From the NCBI GenBank assembly GCA_019703815.1, contig AP023052.1, forward strand, positions 1,240,001 through 1,304,000: a DNA stretch of 64,000 nucleotides, in the 5' to 3' direction. This document shows, one piece after another, positions 28,405 through 36,726 of this stretch. Under the pieces are notes generated by a model, which did not search any database, was not told where the DNA came from, and was given only the letters and a program-made list of their open reading frames with translations. Within the stretch, counting starts at the first letter, position 1. Each line of letters starts with the position of its first letter. The stretch comes from Thaumasiovibrio occultus (GTDB lineage: Bacteria; Pseudomonadota; Gammaproteobacteria; Enterobacterales; Vibrionaceae). The translations under genes and the position numbers were made by a program.

Positions 28405-29958
28405 ATGATCAATAGTCTCGATTTACAAGTCGCAAAATTTATCCAAGAGCAAGCCCCTGTTGCAATGGATGCGGTCTGTCAGCGTGTGGGGAAAACCGCA
28501 TCAACGGTTTATCGAAGTATTCAGAAAGTGAATGCAAGGTTACCAAGGGCTGATTTTATCCATTTTGACAAGAAGGTGATAAAAACCCAATTCTCTTATC
28601 TCTCCTACATTCAATTTGTCAATCAACTTAGCTTAGTGGAGTATCACAGTAACGCCGTAGAGCGCATCGAACTCTTATTCATGCTTGCAGCGCTGCAGAA
28701 TCAAATCAACAAAAAGGCGTTGTATCAAGAGCTAGGTGTTAGTGCTACCACGGTCAAGAATGACCGAAGGGACTGGGAAATGTTTCTGGCCAAGTATGAT
28801 TTAGTCTCTAGATCGCTGGCTCGACGTGGCACGACAGTTATCGGCGATGAGTTCACTATACGGCTACAGGCGACGCGTCGTATCGTTGATCTCATCGAAC
28901 TTGATAGCGATAATTTTCCGGTGGCTCACGCGTCTAACTCGCCGACAAGGCGTTATGTCGCGGCATTGATCTTGTCACAATATGGCGCAGAGCTTGACCA
29001 TGCAGTTGAACTGTATCACCAGTTTGAGAGTCAGTTTTCCATGCAGCTCTCTTACAATTCTAAAAAGTTTTTGATTGTCTATTTTGCGTTGAGCCGTATC
29101 CGTTACGCACATCACTGCTGTCATCTTACGGAAATTACACCGTCTTTGTTTTCACATCAGACCTTTCCACTCGTTGAGCATGTATTGGAGAACCACCAAG
29201 CCAATATATTGTTGAGTGCACTCACTATTTCTAAAGGTCGAATGAACTGTTACCACCCGAAATTAAGCCTTATGGTGGCGCGTTTTTCTCAGCAAGTGAG
29301 AAGTAATCTCACGACAACAATTTATAATGACTCAGACTTTTTCGCAGAGCTGTATAGCGTAGTTGGGGGATGTTTTTGCCAAGCTGCGTTGGGTGTATGG
29401 TTTGAAGATAAGAAGTTACAGTCGGTGCAAGATGATCACGCCTATGTATATGGCTTAATAACGCATTTTATTGCACCGATTGAAGCGGCTATTGGCATCA
29501 CCCTCACAGATAATCACATTTCAACGATCACCATGGTGGTGAAGAAATTTGTGGTGTTGAATAAGTCCGTCGATCGTCCCCGTTCGCGCCTTTATATCGT
29601 GAGCAATTCCTCTGAGAATAAGCTTGGTTATTTTATTGAAAAGCTGAAAACGCGTTTTCATATCGAAGTACTAGGCATAGTGAACAGTAACGAAATTATT
29701 CATATTCCCACCGATGAGTACGATGTTCTGATCACCTTTACCAATAAAATTGCCCGTTACCTTTCCGCGTTCGGTTTGTCATCGCTGAAACTCAACTATG
29801 CGCTGTCAGATCAGGATTACAAAGTGCTAGCTAACGCCGGTTTGTCCCGCTCCTCCCGTAAAATTCCGTTGACGCGTTTCCTCTCTGAAATGCAGCACTT
29901 GTCTGAGAATGAGCTTAAACAATGGCTGATGGCAAATTATCCCGATCACTTCATTTAA
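28405..29958 (+). CDS. PRD-containing transcriptional regulator (Mga/BglG-like) of the PTS locus
   Basis: A 517-residue regulator. Two N-terminal winged-helix or helix-turn-helix regions (about 1-45, with GKTASTVYRSI; and 65-130, with LGVSATTVKNDRRDWEMF) are followed by PTS-regulation domains over about 170-400 and an EIIB-like Rossmann segment (about 385-465: RLYIVSNSSENKLGYFIEKL, then YDVLITFTN). No EIIA domain is present, unlike MtlR or LicR. The N-terminus is DNA-binding rather than the RNA-binding CAT domain of BglG, so it probably acts at promoters. It is transcribed toward the PTS permease 97 bp downstream and is its presumed regulator, responding to permease phosphorylation state. Confidence 0.82.
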   Translation: MINSLDLQVAKFIQEQAPVAMDAVCQRVGKTASTVYRSIQKVNARLPRADFIHFDKKVIKTQFSYLSYIQFVNQLSLVEYHSNAVERIELLFMLAALQNQINKKALYQELGVSATTVKNDRRDWEMFLAKYDLVSRSLARRGTTVIGDEFTIRLQATRRIVDLIELDSDNFPVAHASNSPTRRYVAALILSQYGAELDHAVELYHQFESQFSMQLSYNSKKFLIVYFALSRIRYAHHCCHLTEITPSLFSHQTFPLVEHVLENHQANILLSALTISKGRMNCYHPKLSLMVARFSQQVRSNLTTTIYNDSDFFAELYSVVGGCFCQAALGVWFEDKKLQSVQDDHAYVYGLITHFIAPIEAAIGITLTDNHISTITMVVKKFVVLNKSVDRPRSRLYIVSNSSENKLGYFIEKLKTRFHIEVLGIVNSNEIIHIPTDEYDVLITFTNKIARYLSAFGLSSLKLNYALSDQDYKVLANAGLSRSSRKIPLTRFLSEMQHLSENELKQWLMANYPDHFI

Positions 29959-30055
29959 GGACACTTATTGCGACGAAATTGGCTCGTTCCCTTGCCTTGA
30001 ATGACCTCTGGAAGATTTTAAGATATCCGTAATTCAATAACCAAGGTCTCTAATA

Positions 30056-31615
30056 ATGAAAAGCAATTTCAAAAATGAAATTCAAACGTTTGGCCGCTCC
30101 CTGCTTCTCCCTATTGCGGTTTTAGCGCCGGTTGGCATGGTCATGGGGGTATCTAGCGCCCTCGGGCAATCTTATATGGTCGAAAAGCTCCCGTTTCTCG
30201 GTGCCGATTTTTTTGTGACGCTATTTAAGTCACTTCGCATTGTTTCTAGCGTTATCTTCGCCAATATTCCGTTGCTGTTTGCGATGGGTGTGGCTTACGG
30301 CATGTCGAAAAAGGAAAAAGGCATTTCTGTTTTTGCGTCAGTAATTGCCTATTTGACGTTGTTGATTTCGATGAACGTCAACTTACAGTTGACGGGGAAC
30401 CTTACTACTGAATCGCCCGCCTTGGTAGGGCAGGGAATGGTACTAGGGATCCATACGCTGAAGATTGAGGCACTAGGGGGAATTATCGCCGGTCTCATCG
30501 CTGCCTGGACAACCGACAGGTTCCATCGATTAGAGCTGCCTTTGGCGTTTGCCTTTTTTAGTGGTAAGAAATCGGTCGCTATTATCTCTATTGCTTTGAC
30601 CGTGCCTGTAGGTATGTTGTTGCCATTTGTGTGGAACATGTTTACTTCAGCCATGATCTCCGCATCAAGTGTGTTTATGGCAGAGGGTATTGGCCCAGGT
30701 ATTTACTGGACATTAAATCGGCTGTTGATTCCATTTGGATTACACCACGTATTTAGCTCCGCAGTTCGCTTTACCGAAGCCGGTGGTACTTATCTAATTG
30801 ATGGCAGTACTTATGTGGGGATTTTGCCAGCAATGAACCACATACTGTTTGATTTAGGGCCTTCGCATCCAGCATGGCAAGAGCATATGCCAACGCTTTC
30901 TGCTTATTTAGCACCAGGTCAAATGCTCACAACTTTGTTCCGTATACCGGCTATTGGCTTAGCGATGTATCACACCGCCTACGCTAAGAATAAAACGCTA
31001 GCAAAAGGCTTAATTTTGACTATCGTTCTGACGGCGTTCTTGGGGAACGTAACTGAGCCTCTGGAATTTTCGTTCCTGTTTATTGCGCCTAAGTTGTTTA
31101 TTGTCTACGCCGTGCTATGCGGCTTACTCACTATTCCAATGTACTACCTCGAAGTGTCGATGGGCTACATTCGCGGTACCGTTTTTGACTTCGGCATCTT
31201 TGGTCTGATGTACGAGAATACCCAATGGGTAAGCTTGGTAGCGCTAGGTATTGTTAACTTTATCGTTTTCTACATGTTCTTCCGTTGGGCGATTGTGAAG
31301 TTCAATATTGCTACGCCAGGACGTGAGAAAGATGCAGGTGATAACACGCTACTCCTTAACAAGGAATACGGCAAGATTGCGGACATTGTTGTCGCAGCGT
31401 TGGGTGGCAAAGATAACATCAAGCGTGTTGAAAACTGTGTGACGCGACTACGTATTGATGTGAAAGATACCAAAGTGATGAACATGGAGCAGTTTAAGAC
31501 AGCGGGCTCTACAGGCACTTTCATTCCGTCCAGTAACCATGTCCACGTTGTGTTTGGACCTCATGTTGAGTTTGTACGAAATGCGATTGATGACAATCTA
31601 GCAGGGGTTCAATAA
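30056..31615 (+). CDS. PTS EIICB permease, glucose/N-acetylglucosamine superfamily
   Basis: A 519-residue phosphotransferase permease that imports and phosphorylates a sugar. EIIC occupies about 1-425, with PFGLHHVFSSAVRF and the sugar-binding-loop motif GNVTEPLEFSF. EIIB occupies about 440-519, with the phosphocysteine C461 in ENCVTRLRIDV. No EIIA is fused or encoded nearby, so the general glucose-type EIIA probably serves it. The stop overlaps the lyase start as TAATG, and the amidohydrolase follows with another overlap. The substrate is not among those I can recognise. The downstream genes suggest an N-substituted amino sugar or sugar-amino-acid conjugate. Confidence 0.85.
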   Translation: MKSNFKNEIQTFGRSLLLPIAVLAPVGMVMGVSSALGQSYMVEKLPFLGADFFVTLFKSLRIVSSVIFANIPLLFAMGVAYGMSKKEKGISVFASVIAYLTLLISMNVNLQLTGNLTTESPALVGQGMVLGIHTLKIEALGGIIAGLIAAWTTDRFHRLELPLAFAFFSGKKSVAIISIALTVPVGMLLPFVWNMFTSAMISASSVFMAEGIGPGIYWTLNRLLIPFGLHHVFSSAVRFTEAGGTYLIDGSTYVGILPAMNHILFDLGPSHPAWQEHMPTLSAYLAPGQMLTTLFRIPAIGLAMYHTAYAKNKTLAKGLILTIVLTAFLGNVTEPLEFSFLFIAPKLFIVYAVLCGLLTIPMYYLEVSMGYIRGTVFDFGIFGLMYENTQWVSLVALGIVNFIVFYMFFRWAIVKFNIATPGREKDAGDNTLLLNKEYGKIADIVVAALGGKDNIKRVENCVTRLRIDVKDTKVMNMEQFKTAGSTGTFIPSSNHVHVVFGPHVEFVRNAIDDNLAGVQ

Positions 31616-32958
31616 TGCGTGCTCTTTACGATTCAAAAAGTAAAACGATTGATCATGAAGGTTTAAAAGATTTCTTTACTAATGAAGCCCGTATTCAGTC
31701 TTGGTTAGATTTAGAGTCTGCTCTGGCACAAGCGCAAGCAGAGGTGGGAATGATTCCCGCCTCGGCGGCCGCCAATATCGCTGAGTCGGCCTTTTTAGAT
31801 AAAATAGACCTTGTGAGAATGGACGAAATTTACCAGAAAATTGGTCATGGTTTCGTTCCTTTGATTAAGGTGCTAGTCGAAGCCTGTGAGCCGGAAAGCG
31901 GTAAGTACGTTCACTATGGTGTTACCACTCAGAATATTCAGCAAAGTGCTCATTTGCTTTTGGTAAAGCGCTTTCATGGCAAGTTAATGGAGTTTGTGGA
32001 CCGTTGTATCAAAAATCTTGGCGAGCTTGCTGAGAAACACCAACACACGGTCATGGCGGGTAGAACACATGGTAAGCATGCTTTGCCGATTACTTATGGC
32101 TATAAAGTATCCGTGTGGATCAACGAACTGCTTGCGGCGAAAGAGCGAATGCAGGAAGCTGAAAAGCGCGTGTTTACCGTGATGATGGGGGGCGCAGTAG
32201 GCGCGTTCCATGCAACGGGTCAAGATGGGATGAAGGTGCAAGACCTTGTGGCGGAAAAGTTAGGGATGTACTCCATGCCAATACCGTCGCGCAACACCCG
32301 TATTTTCCGTGCTGAATACATCACTAATCTATGTTTGCTCGCTACCACTTTCCACAAGATCGCTGAGGAAGTGTATCAAACCTCAAGCGAAGAATTTGGG
32401 GAGGTCTCTGAGGCCTTTACTAAAGGGACAGTAGGCAGTAGCACAATGCCTCAGAAGGTAAATCCAAAACTTGCCAAAGGCATTATTGCGAACGCACAGA
32501 AGTTGTATTCGGTACAAACTGCCAGCATGTATGTTGCACCGCGCCCATTTGAGGCTGATAGTTCTGCTTACTTTATTTACGATGCTGCCTTGCAAGAAAG
32601 CATTGAGTTAATGGCAGAGATCGTATTGCGAGCAGAAGAGCTCACACGCACAATTGTCGTGTTCCCTGAGCGCATGCTGGACAATGTGATGATTACTAAG
32701 GGTCTAATTAATAGCGAAAAAATCATGATGCACTTGGTTGACCGACTTGGTAAAGATCCTGCGCATGAACTGGTTTATGAACTAGCGATGGAAAGTACTC
32801 ACAGTGGCATGGACTACAGTGAAGTGCTGTCGACCAACCCTGTGATTTGTGAAAACTTTAGTATTGATGAAATCACGGAGATGCTTGACCCTCGCGCCTA
32901 TACTGGGCTTTGTGCCGAAATTGCACAGACCTTCGCAGCAAAAGCGCGGGAGGTATAG
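31615..32958 (+). CDS. Fumarase/aspartase-superfamily lyase (adenylosuccinate-lyase-like)
   Basis: A 447-residue member of the superfamily that eliminates fumarate or a similar product from succinyl compounds. The third conserved region, the mobile serine loop, reads GSSTMPQKVNP at residues 274-284; the second region is GRTHGKHALPI, and HYGVTTQNIQ corresponds to the first. The TMPQKVNP form mixes features of ArgH/PurB (MPQK) and fumarase/aspartase (KVNP), so the substrate cannot be assigned as adenylosuccinate from motifs alone. It sits between a PTS permease and a NagA-like deacetylase with overlapping codons on both sides, far from purine genes. A catabolic C-N lyase acting on a phosphorylated, succinylated amino sugar is a fair hypothesis. 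Confidence 0.82.
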   Translation: MRALYDSKSKTIDHEGLKDFFTNEARIQSWLDLESALAQAQAEVGMIPASAAANIAESAFLDKIDLVRMDEIYQKIGHGFVPLIKVLVEACEPESGKYVHYGVTTQNIQQSAHLLLVKRFHGKLMEFVDRCIKNLGELAEKHQHTVMAGRTHGKHALPITYGYKVSVWINELLAAKERMQEAEKRVFTVMMGGAVGAFHATGQDGMKVQDLVAEKLGMYSMPIPSRNTRIFRAEYITNLCLLATTFHKIAEEVYQTSSEEFGEVSEAFTKGTVGSSTMPQKVNPKLAKGIIANAQKLYSVQTASMYVAPRPFEADSSAYFIYDAALQESIELMAEIVLRAEELTRTIVVFPERMLDNVMITKGLINSEKIMMHLVDRLGKDPAHELVYELAMESTHSGMDYSEVLSTNPVICENFSIDEITEMLDPRAYTGLCAEIAQTFAAKAREV

Positions 32959-34157
32959 TGACACAAGTATTTAAGTCGCAGGACATTATTACTCCCCACG
33001 GTCGCGTGGGGGGCTTTCTCGAAGTCGATGCCGGTAAAATAGTGGCGATACACGCAAAGTATTCGGGTCATTATACTGACTACTCGGGTTACACCTTGAT
33101 GCCGGGATTTGTCGATATCCATATTCATGGTTGGGGACGTGGTTCGTTTGCCTATAAAGGCGACTTATCGTCAATCCGTGCGATGACAGAAGACTTGCCT
33201 AAAGTTGGCGTGACGTCCTATCTGCCAACCACAGGCACTATGCCCAATGATTTTCTAGAACGCTCCTTAAGTGTGGCCGCGACCCATATTGAAGAGTACC
33301 GACCTGAACTTGGTGCCGAGCCCGTCGGTATTCACATGGAAGGGCCTTACATTAATGAGCAGTATTTGGGGCTGCAACGAAAAGACAGTATTCAACAGCC
33401 GTCAATAGAGGGCTTTGAGCGTTTTAATCAGTTGGCGGCTGGACATATTCGTTTGATGACGTTAGCCCCTGAGATTGATGGCGCGTTACCACTTATTCGT
33501 CATCTCAGAGATAAAGGGATCAGCGTTTCTGCAGGTCATACAGCAGCATCGTTTGACGAATGTACCCTGGCAATTAATGCGGGACTCAATCACTTCACGC
33601 ATGCCTTTAGCGGTATGAAGGGATTCCATCATCGAGAGTTGGGCGTTGTCGGGGCACTGATGTACAACCAACACGTTTACGCGGAAGTGGCTAAACAAAC
33701 GGGCATCACGATTAAGCCAGAAGCGTTCGACATTTTATACCGTTTAAAGACAGATAACCGTATGGTCATGATGAGTGACTGTATGGGGTATGCCGATTTC
33801 CCTGAAGGGTACGAGTTTTATCATTACCTTCGAAAAGAAACTGTGGTTGTTGAAGGCGGTATATTAAAGCTCAAGCATGATGATGGCAGCGTCAAGGAAG
33901 TCAATCCTCAGTGCTACGGTGAAGTTGCCGATCTTGAGATGAGTTTCCTAGACTCGGTGAAAGCCGTCGTGGCTCGCTTAGACAAAGGGTTAGAGTCTGC
34001 TGCGTGGTTAGCGTGTTTAAATCCGGCAGTGCTCGCAGGTGTGTCTGATCGGAAAGGGAGTCTTGAAGTAGGTAAAGATGCAGACTTTTTGGTGTTGGAT
34101 ACGGAGCTGAACTTAGTAGGTGTTTATTGTCAAGGCGTTGCTCAGCCATTGGCATAA
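32958..34157 (+). CDS. NagA-like amidohydrolase (N-acylhexosamine-6-phosphate deacylase family)
   Basis: About 399 residues, starting with a GTG that overlaps the lyase stop as TAGTG. The metal and catalytic motifs of N-acetylglucosamine-6-phosphate deacetylase are seen in order: PGFVDIHIHGWG, IHMEGPYIN, VSAGHTAASFDE, THAFSGMKGFHHRE and the catalytic aspartate in MMSDCM. Several positions differ from true NagA, which has THLFNAM and TDAM-type motifs at the last two sites. An altered acyl group or sugar is therefore likely. The C-terminal KGSLEVGKDADFLVLD is typical of the superfamily. It is the last gene of the PTS operon. Confidence 0.83.
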   Translation: MTQVFKSQDIITPHGRVGGFLEVDAGKIVAIHAKYSGHYTDYSGYTLMPGFVDIHIHGWGRGSFAYKGDLSSIRAMTEDLPKVGVTSYLPTTGTMPNDFLERSLSVAATHIEEYRPELGAEPVGIHMEGPYINEQYLGLQRKDSIQQPSIEGFERFNQLAAGHIRLMTLAPEIDGALPLIRHLRDKGISVSAGHTAASFDECTLAINAGLNHFTHAFSGMKGFHHRELGVVGALMYNQHVYAEVAKQTGITIKPEAFDILYRLKTDNRMVMMSDCMGYADFPEGYEFYHYLRKETVVVEGGILKLKHDDGSVKEVNPQCYGEVADLEMSFLDSVKAVVARLDKGLESAAWLACLNPAVLAGVSDRKGSLEVGKDADFLVLDTELNLVGVYCQGVAQPLA

Positions 34158-34185
34158 GTTGCTAACATAAAGTTATATTTTAACG

Positions 34186-34211
34186 AGGAGTCCACTGAGG
34201 CTCCTTTTTTC
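34186..34211 (+). terminator. Intrinsic terminator of the PTS-lyase-deacylase operon
   Basis: AGGAGTC / GGCTCCT forms a 7-bp stem with one G-T pair and a 6-base loop, followed by a T run, 28 bp after the amidohydrolase stop. Confidence 0.75.
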
Positions 34212-34295
34212 TTTCTTAAATGGTAGTCAGCGAAAGTCATCATAAAATCGATTACATTCTCAATTTGCAATAATGGAATTATTGTTACATTAAAG

Positions 34296-34311
34296 AGTGA
34301 CGAGAGTCACT
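34296..34311. promoter_or_regulatory. CRP-like site upstream of udp
   Basis: AGTGA-CGAGAG-TCACT is a perfect inverted repeat with the TGTGA-N6-TCACA spacing of CRP sites. It lies 128 bp upstream of udp, a gene under CRP and CytR control in Escherichia coli. Recognition is by eye only. Confidence 0.5.
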
Positions 34312-34369
34312 TTTCAGCAAGGGAAGTCGCTCTATGATGAAGCCATCAAGGTTACCGCATTAATCCGAA

Positions 34370-34420
34370 GGCTGGGCAAGGTTACTCGACTACACTGCCT
34401 ACTGGTAACCCGACTTAGCC
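34370..34420 (+). other. Long hairpin in the udp leader
   Basis: GGCT...GGTTAC...GTAACC...AGCC: two nested stems (4 and 6 bp, both GC-containing) enclose an 18-19 base loop and end 18 bp before the udp start. It is not followed by a T run, so it is not a terminator. It could affect leader stability or translation, or be a protein-binding palindrome. Confidence 0.35.
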
Positions 34421-34438
34421 AGATCAAAAGGAGCGACT

Positions 34439-35203
34439 ATGTCAGCAAATAACGTTTTCCATCTTGGTGTGAGTGCCGCCGATCTTCAAGGCGCGACGCT
34501 TGCCATTATTCCTGGCGATCCGGAGCGCGTGGAGAAAATCGCCAATCTGATGGACGAGCCGGTGTTTCTCAATGCATCGCGCGAATACACCTTATATCTG
34601 GGTAAGTTGGAAGGTCAGAGTGTCGTGGTGTGTTCAACGGGGATCGGCGGTCCGTCAACTTCGATTGCAGTAGAAGAGTTAGCACAATGCGGTGTGCGTA
34701 CGTTCTTGCGTGTCGGTACCACCGGCGCGATTCAATCGCATATCAACATCGGTGATTTAATTGTAACCACGGGCTCGGTGCGACTCGATGGCGCGAGTTT
34801 GCACTTTGCGCCACTTGAGTTTCCGGCAGTGGCTGATTTTGAAGTGACCACGGCGATAAAAGCAGCGTGTGACGCATCAGGTATTGCAACTCATGTTGGG
34901 GTGACGGCATCGAGTGATACCTTTTATCCGGGGCAAGATCGCGAAGATACGTTCAATGGCCGTGTGCGCCGTGCCTACAAAGGCTTGAAGGAAGAGTGGA
35001 AAGCCATGGGCGTGTTGAACTATGAAATGGAATCGGCGACCTTGTTGACCATGTGCGCAAGCTCGGGCCTCAGAGCTGGCTGTGTCGCTGGGGTGATAGT
35101 CAATCGCGAGCTGGATGAAATTCCAGATCACGCCCAAGCCAAACAGGTGGAAGCAACGTCTATTGCGGTTGTGGTGGATGCGGCGCGCCGTTTGCTGCGT
35201 TAG
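34439..35203 (+). CDS. udp: Uridine phosphorylase
   Basis: Cytoplasmic enzyme splitting uridine with phosphate into uracil and ribose-1-phosphate. The 254-residue protein matches the nucleoside phosphorylase family: phosphate-binding [12 protein letters not shown] near residue 25, [16 protein letters not shown] near 70, RVGTTGAIQ near 95 and the nucleoside-contacting [13 protein letters not shown] near 200. The start ATG has AAAAGGAGCGACT upstream, a strong ribosome site. It is a single-gene unit: a CRP-like site and structured leader precede it and a bidirectional terminator follows. Confidence 0.95.
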   Translation: MSANNVFHLGVSAADLQGATLAIIPGDPERVEKIANLMDEPVFLNASREYTLYLGKLEGQSVVVCSTGIGGPSTSIAVEELAQCGVRTFLRVGTTGAIQSHINIGDLIVTTGSVRLDGASLHFAPLEFPAVADFEVTTAIKAACDASGIATHVGVTASSDTFYPGQDREDTFNGRVRRAYKGLKEEWKAMGVLNYEMESATLLTMCASSGLRAGCVAGVIVNRELDEIPDHAQAKQVEATSIAVVVDAARRLLR

Positions 35204-35216
35204 TTTCGCTCACAGC

Positions 35217-35256
35217 AATAAAAAAAACAGGCGCTTGGAGCGCCTGTTTTTTTTTC
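35217..35256. terminator. Bidirectional terminator between udp and the CARF-nuclease gene
   Basis: CAGGCGC / GCGCCTG with loop TTGGA, flanked by a run of A on the left and a longer run of T on the right, between convergent genes. Confidence 0.92.
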
Positions 35257-35277
35257 TAACGAAGATAAGTGCTCTGT

Positions 35278-36438
35278 TTACACTGGCGCTTGACCACCGG
35301 CTTTATTGAACCATGCGGTTAGGCGAGATTTAAGGTTGCCTAATTCGTCAGGGCCAATGATCTCCAAGCCTAAGTCTTCGGCACGGACGATATCGTGATG
35401 GCGCAGTGAGCGGAAGCTGATCAGCATGGCACGCGCTTGTAGGCCGCCAAGTAGATCGCGCAGTGATTCAAGCTTGTAGAGCGTATCATCACCGTCATCG
35501 CGCATCCCTTTGGTTTTACACTCAATGATGTGCAGTTTGTTATTCACAATCGTGGCGACATCGAGCTCGTTACGCACTTCTTTCTCACCAATTTTGCGAT
35601 AAACCTGCACGTTGACCGAGCTGTCTTGAATGGTCGGCAGTTCGCTCTTGATTTCAAGTACCGTATGGTGAACGTAGTTTTCTAGCCACTCGCCGTTGGC
35701 AAAACGTCGCGCTTCTTCTTGCGCAAATGTGAGCACACCGTTCTCGTAGGTGGCCAAGCCGGTATCGACTAAATCGTTGATCAACATCGCAAGCTCTTTG
35801 TAGCCTTGCTGCTTATCAGACAATTCAACATCCAAGCGCTGCTCTTTTCGACAGGTGGTGGCAAGGTAGTTGAGTGTCGCCAACCCCGGCCCTAATTCTT
35901 GTGCGTTGCTTGCCCAGCGCTGTCCCACATCCATGAGTTGGTTGTTGAGCTGCTCTGGGATCTCAAAATCAGAAAACTCGGCGCGCGCACCAAAGATGGT
36001 GAGATAGTCAGACAGCAAAATGCGGTCTGCAACTTGCTTTTGTTTGTGGCCATCAGGGTAGAGCCAGCACAGCTCGTCACTGAAGGGTTCAATCACATAG
36101 ATCGGCCAATCGTAGCTGCGGAACACTTCGTAGCCAGTAAGCAGACGGTGTCGCAAACCACAGCTGGCATTAAACCAGACTTGATCATTTTGCGATTTGA
36201 AGCGTTCTGCCAGTTCGGTTAAGCGTGTCCTTATCGCTGCAATATTAATAACGTTGGGGATCTCGAAGAACTCAGACGTGATACCGCGAATGTCCAGAAT
36301 GTGCTGCAGGCGAGAAAATTGTTCTTTTTGAGAAGGTATGCCAATAAACACAGCATGTCTGGTAGGGATTGTCTCATCTAAGATGGGAGTAACTAACCTA
36401 ACGGGATCCTGATCAATGATGCCAACATGAATAACCAT
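35278..36438 (-). CDS. VC1899-type CARF plus PD-(D/E)XK nuclease protein (DUF1887)
   Basis: A 386-residue protein that I recognise as the DUF1887 family represented by V. cholerae VC1899 and by the CRISPR-ancillary nucleases Card1/Can2. The N-terminal Rossmann-like CARF domain (1-130) contains FNASCGLRHRLLTGYE, where related CARF proteins usually have an NxTGGTK-type ligand loop. A winged-helix middle (about 165-250) follows, then a C-terminal PD-(D/E)XK nuclease with RNELDVATIVNNKLHIIECKTKG near residues 290-312: aspartate, glutamate and lysine are intact. Family members are activated by cyclic oligoadenylates. No CRISPR array or cas gene is in the window, and it is flanked by housekeeping genes, so its trigger here is unclear. 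Confidence 0.85.
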   Translation of the reverse strand: MVIHVGIIDQDPVRLVTPILDETIPTRHAVFIGIPSQKEQFSRLQHILDIRGITSEFFEIPNVINIAAIRTRLTELAERFKSQNDQVWFNASCGLRHRLLTGYEVFRSYDWPIYVIEPFSDELCWLYPDGHKQKQVADRILLSDYLTIFGARAEFSDFEIPEQLNNQLMDVGQRWASNAQELGPGLATLNYLATTCRKEQRLDVELSDKQQGYKELAMLINDLVDTGLATYENGVLTFAQEEARRFANGEWLENYVHHTVLEIKSELPTIQDSSVNVQVYRKIGEKEVRNELDVATIVNNKLHIIECKTKGMRDDGDDTLYKLESLRDLLGGLQARAMLISFRSLRHHDIVRAEDLGLEIIGPDELGNLKSRLTAWFNKAGGQAPV

Positions 36439-36664
36439 AATTTGTCCTTATCTTCGTCGGTCAACCGAAACGCCGACTGCTCTATTTATGGGGATAACAA
36501 AGTGATTTTTCAAGTAATTTGAACAGGAATATCTAATTCAATGTACTCGATGCATCAGTTTCAGTCACAATTTCGCTCAAAACTCTATTGTTATGTCTCA
36601 TTTTAAACTAAGTCGGATCAAGATTTGAATTACGAATTTTAATGGAGACATCGACGGCCAAAAT

Positions 36665-36693
36665 TTTCCATAACTGACTGATATGCCTATAGT
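36665..36693 (+). promoter_or_regulatory. Candidate sigma-70 promoter of the giant adhesin gene
   Basis: TTTCCA, a 17-base spacer, then TATAGT lie 34 bp before the chosen adhesin start. The -10 matches five of six consensus bases and the -35 four of six. Found by eye; other sigma factors were not excluded. Confidence 0.4.
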
Positions 36694-36726
36694 GTATGTA
36701 GGAGTGTTAGGTATTTGGAGATGGCT

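Noticed and set aside
31615-32958. Calling the lyase PurB (adenylosuccinate lyase)
   Set aside because: The superfamily is clear, but the serine loop mixes motifs of several branches and the gene is embedded in a PTS catabolic operon, so a specific purine role is not supported.
34370-34420. Riboswitch in the udp leader
   Set aside because: Only nested stems are seen. No conserved core of a known riboswitch class was recognised, and udp is not a usual riboswitch target in this group.
36715-36726. TTG 36715 or ATG 36721 as the adhesin start
   Set aside because: GGAG at 36717-36720 gives ideal spacing only to ATG 36727. The upstream AGGAG at 36700 could serve the TTG, so this remains a preference and not a proof.
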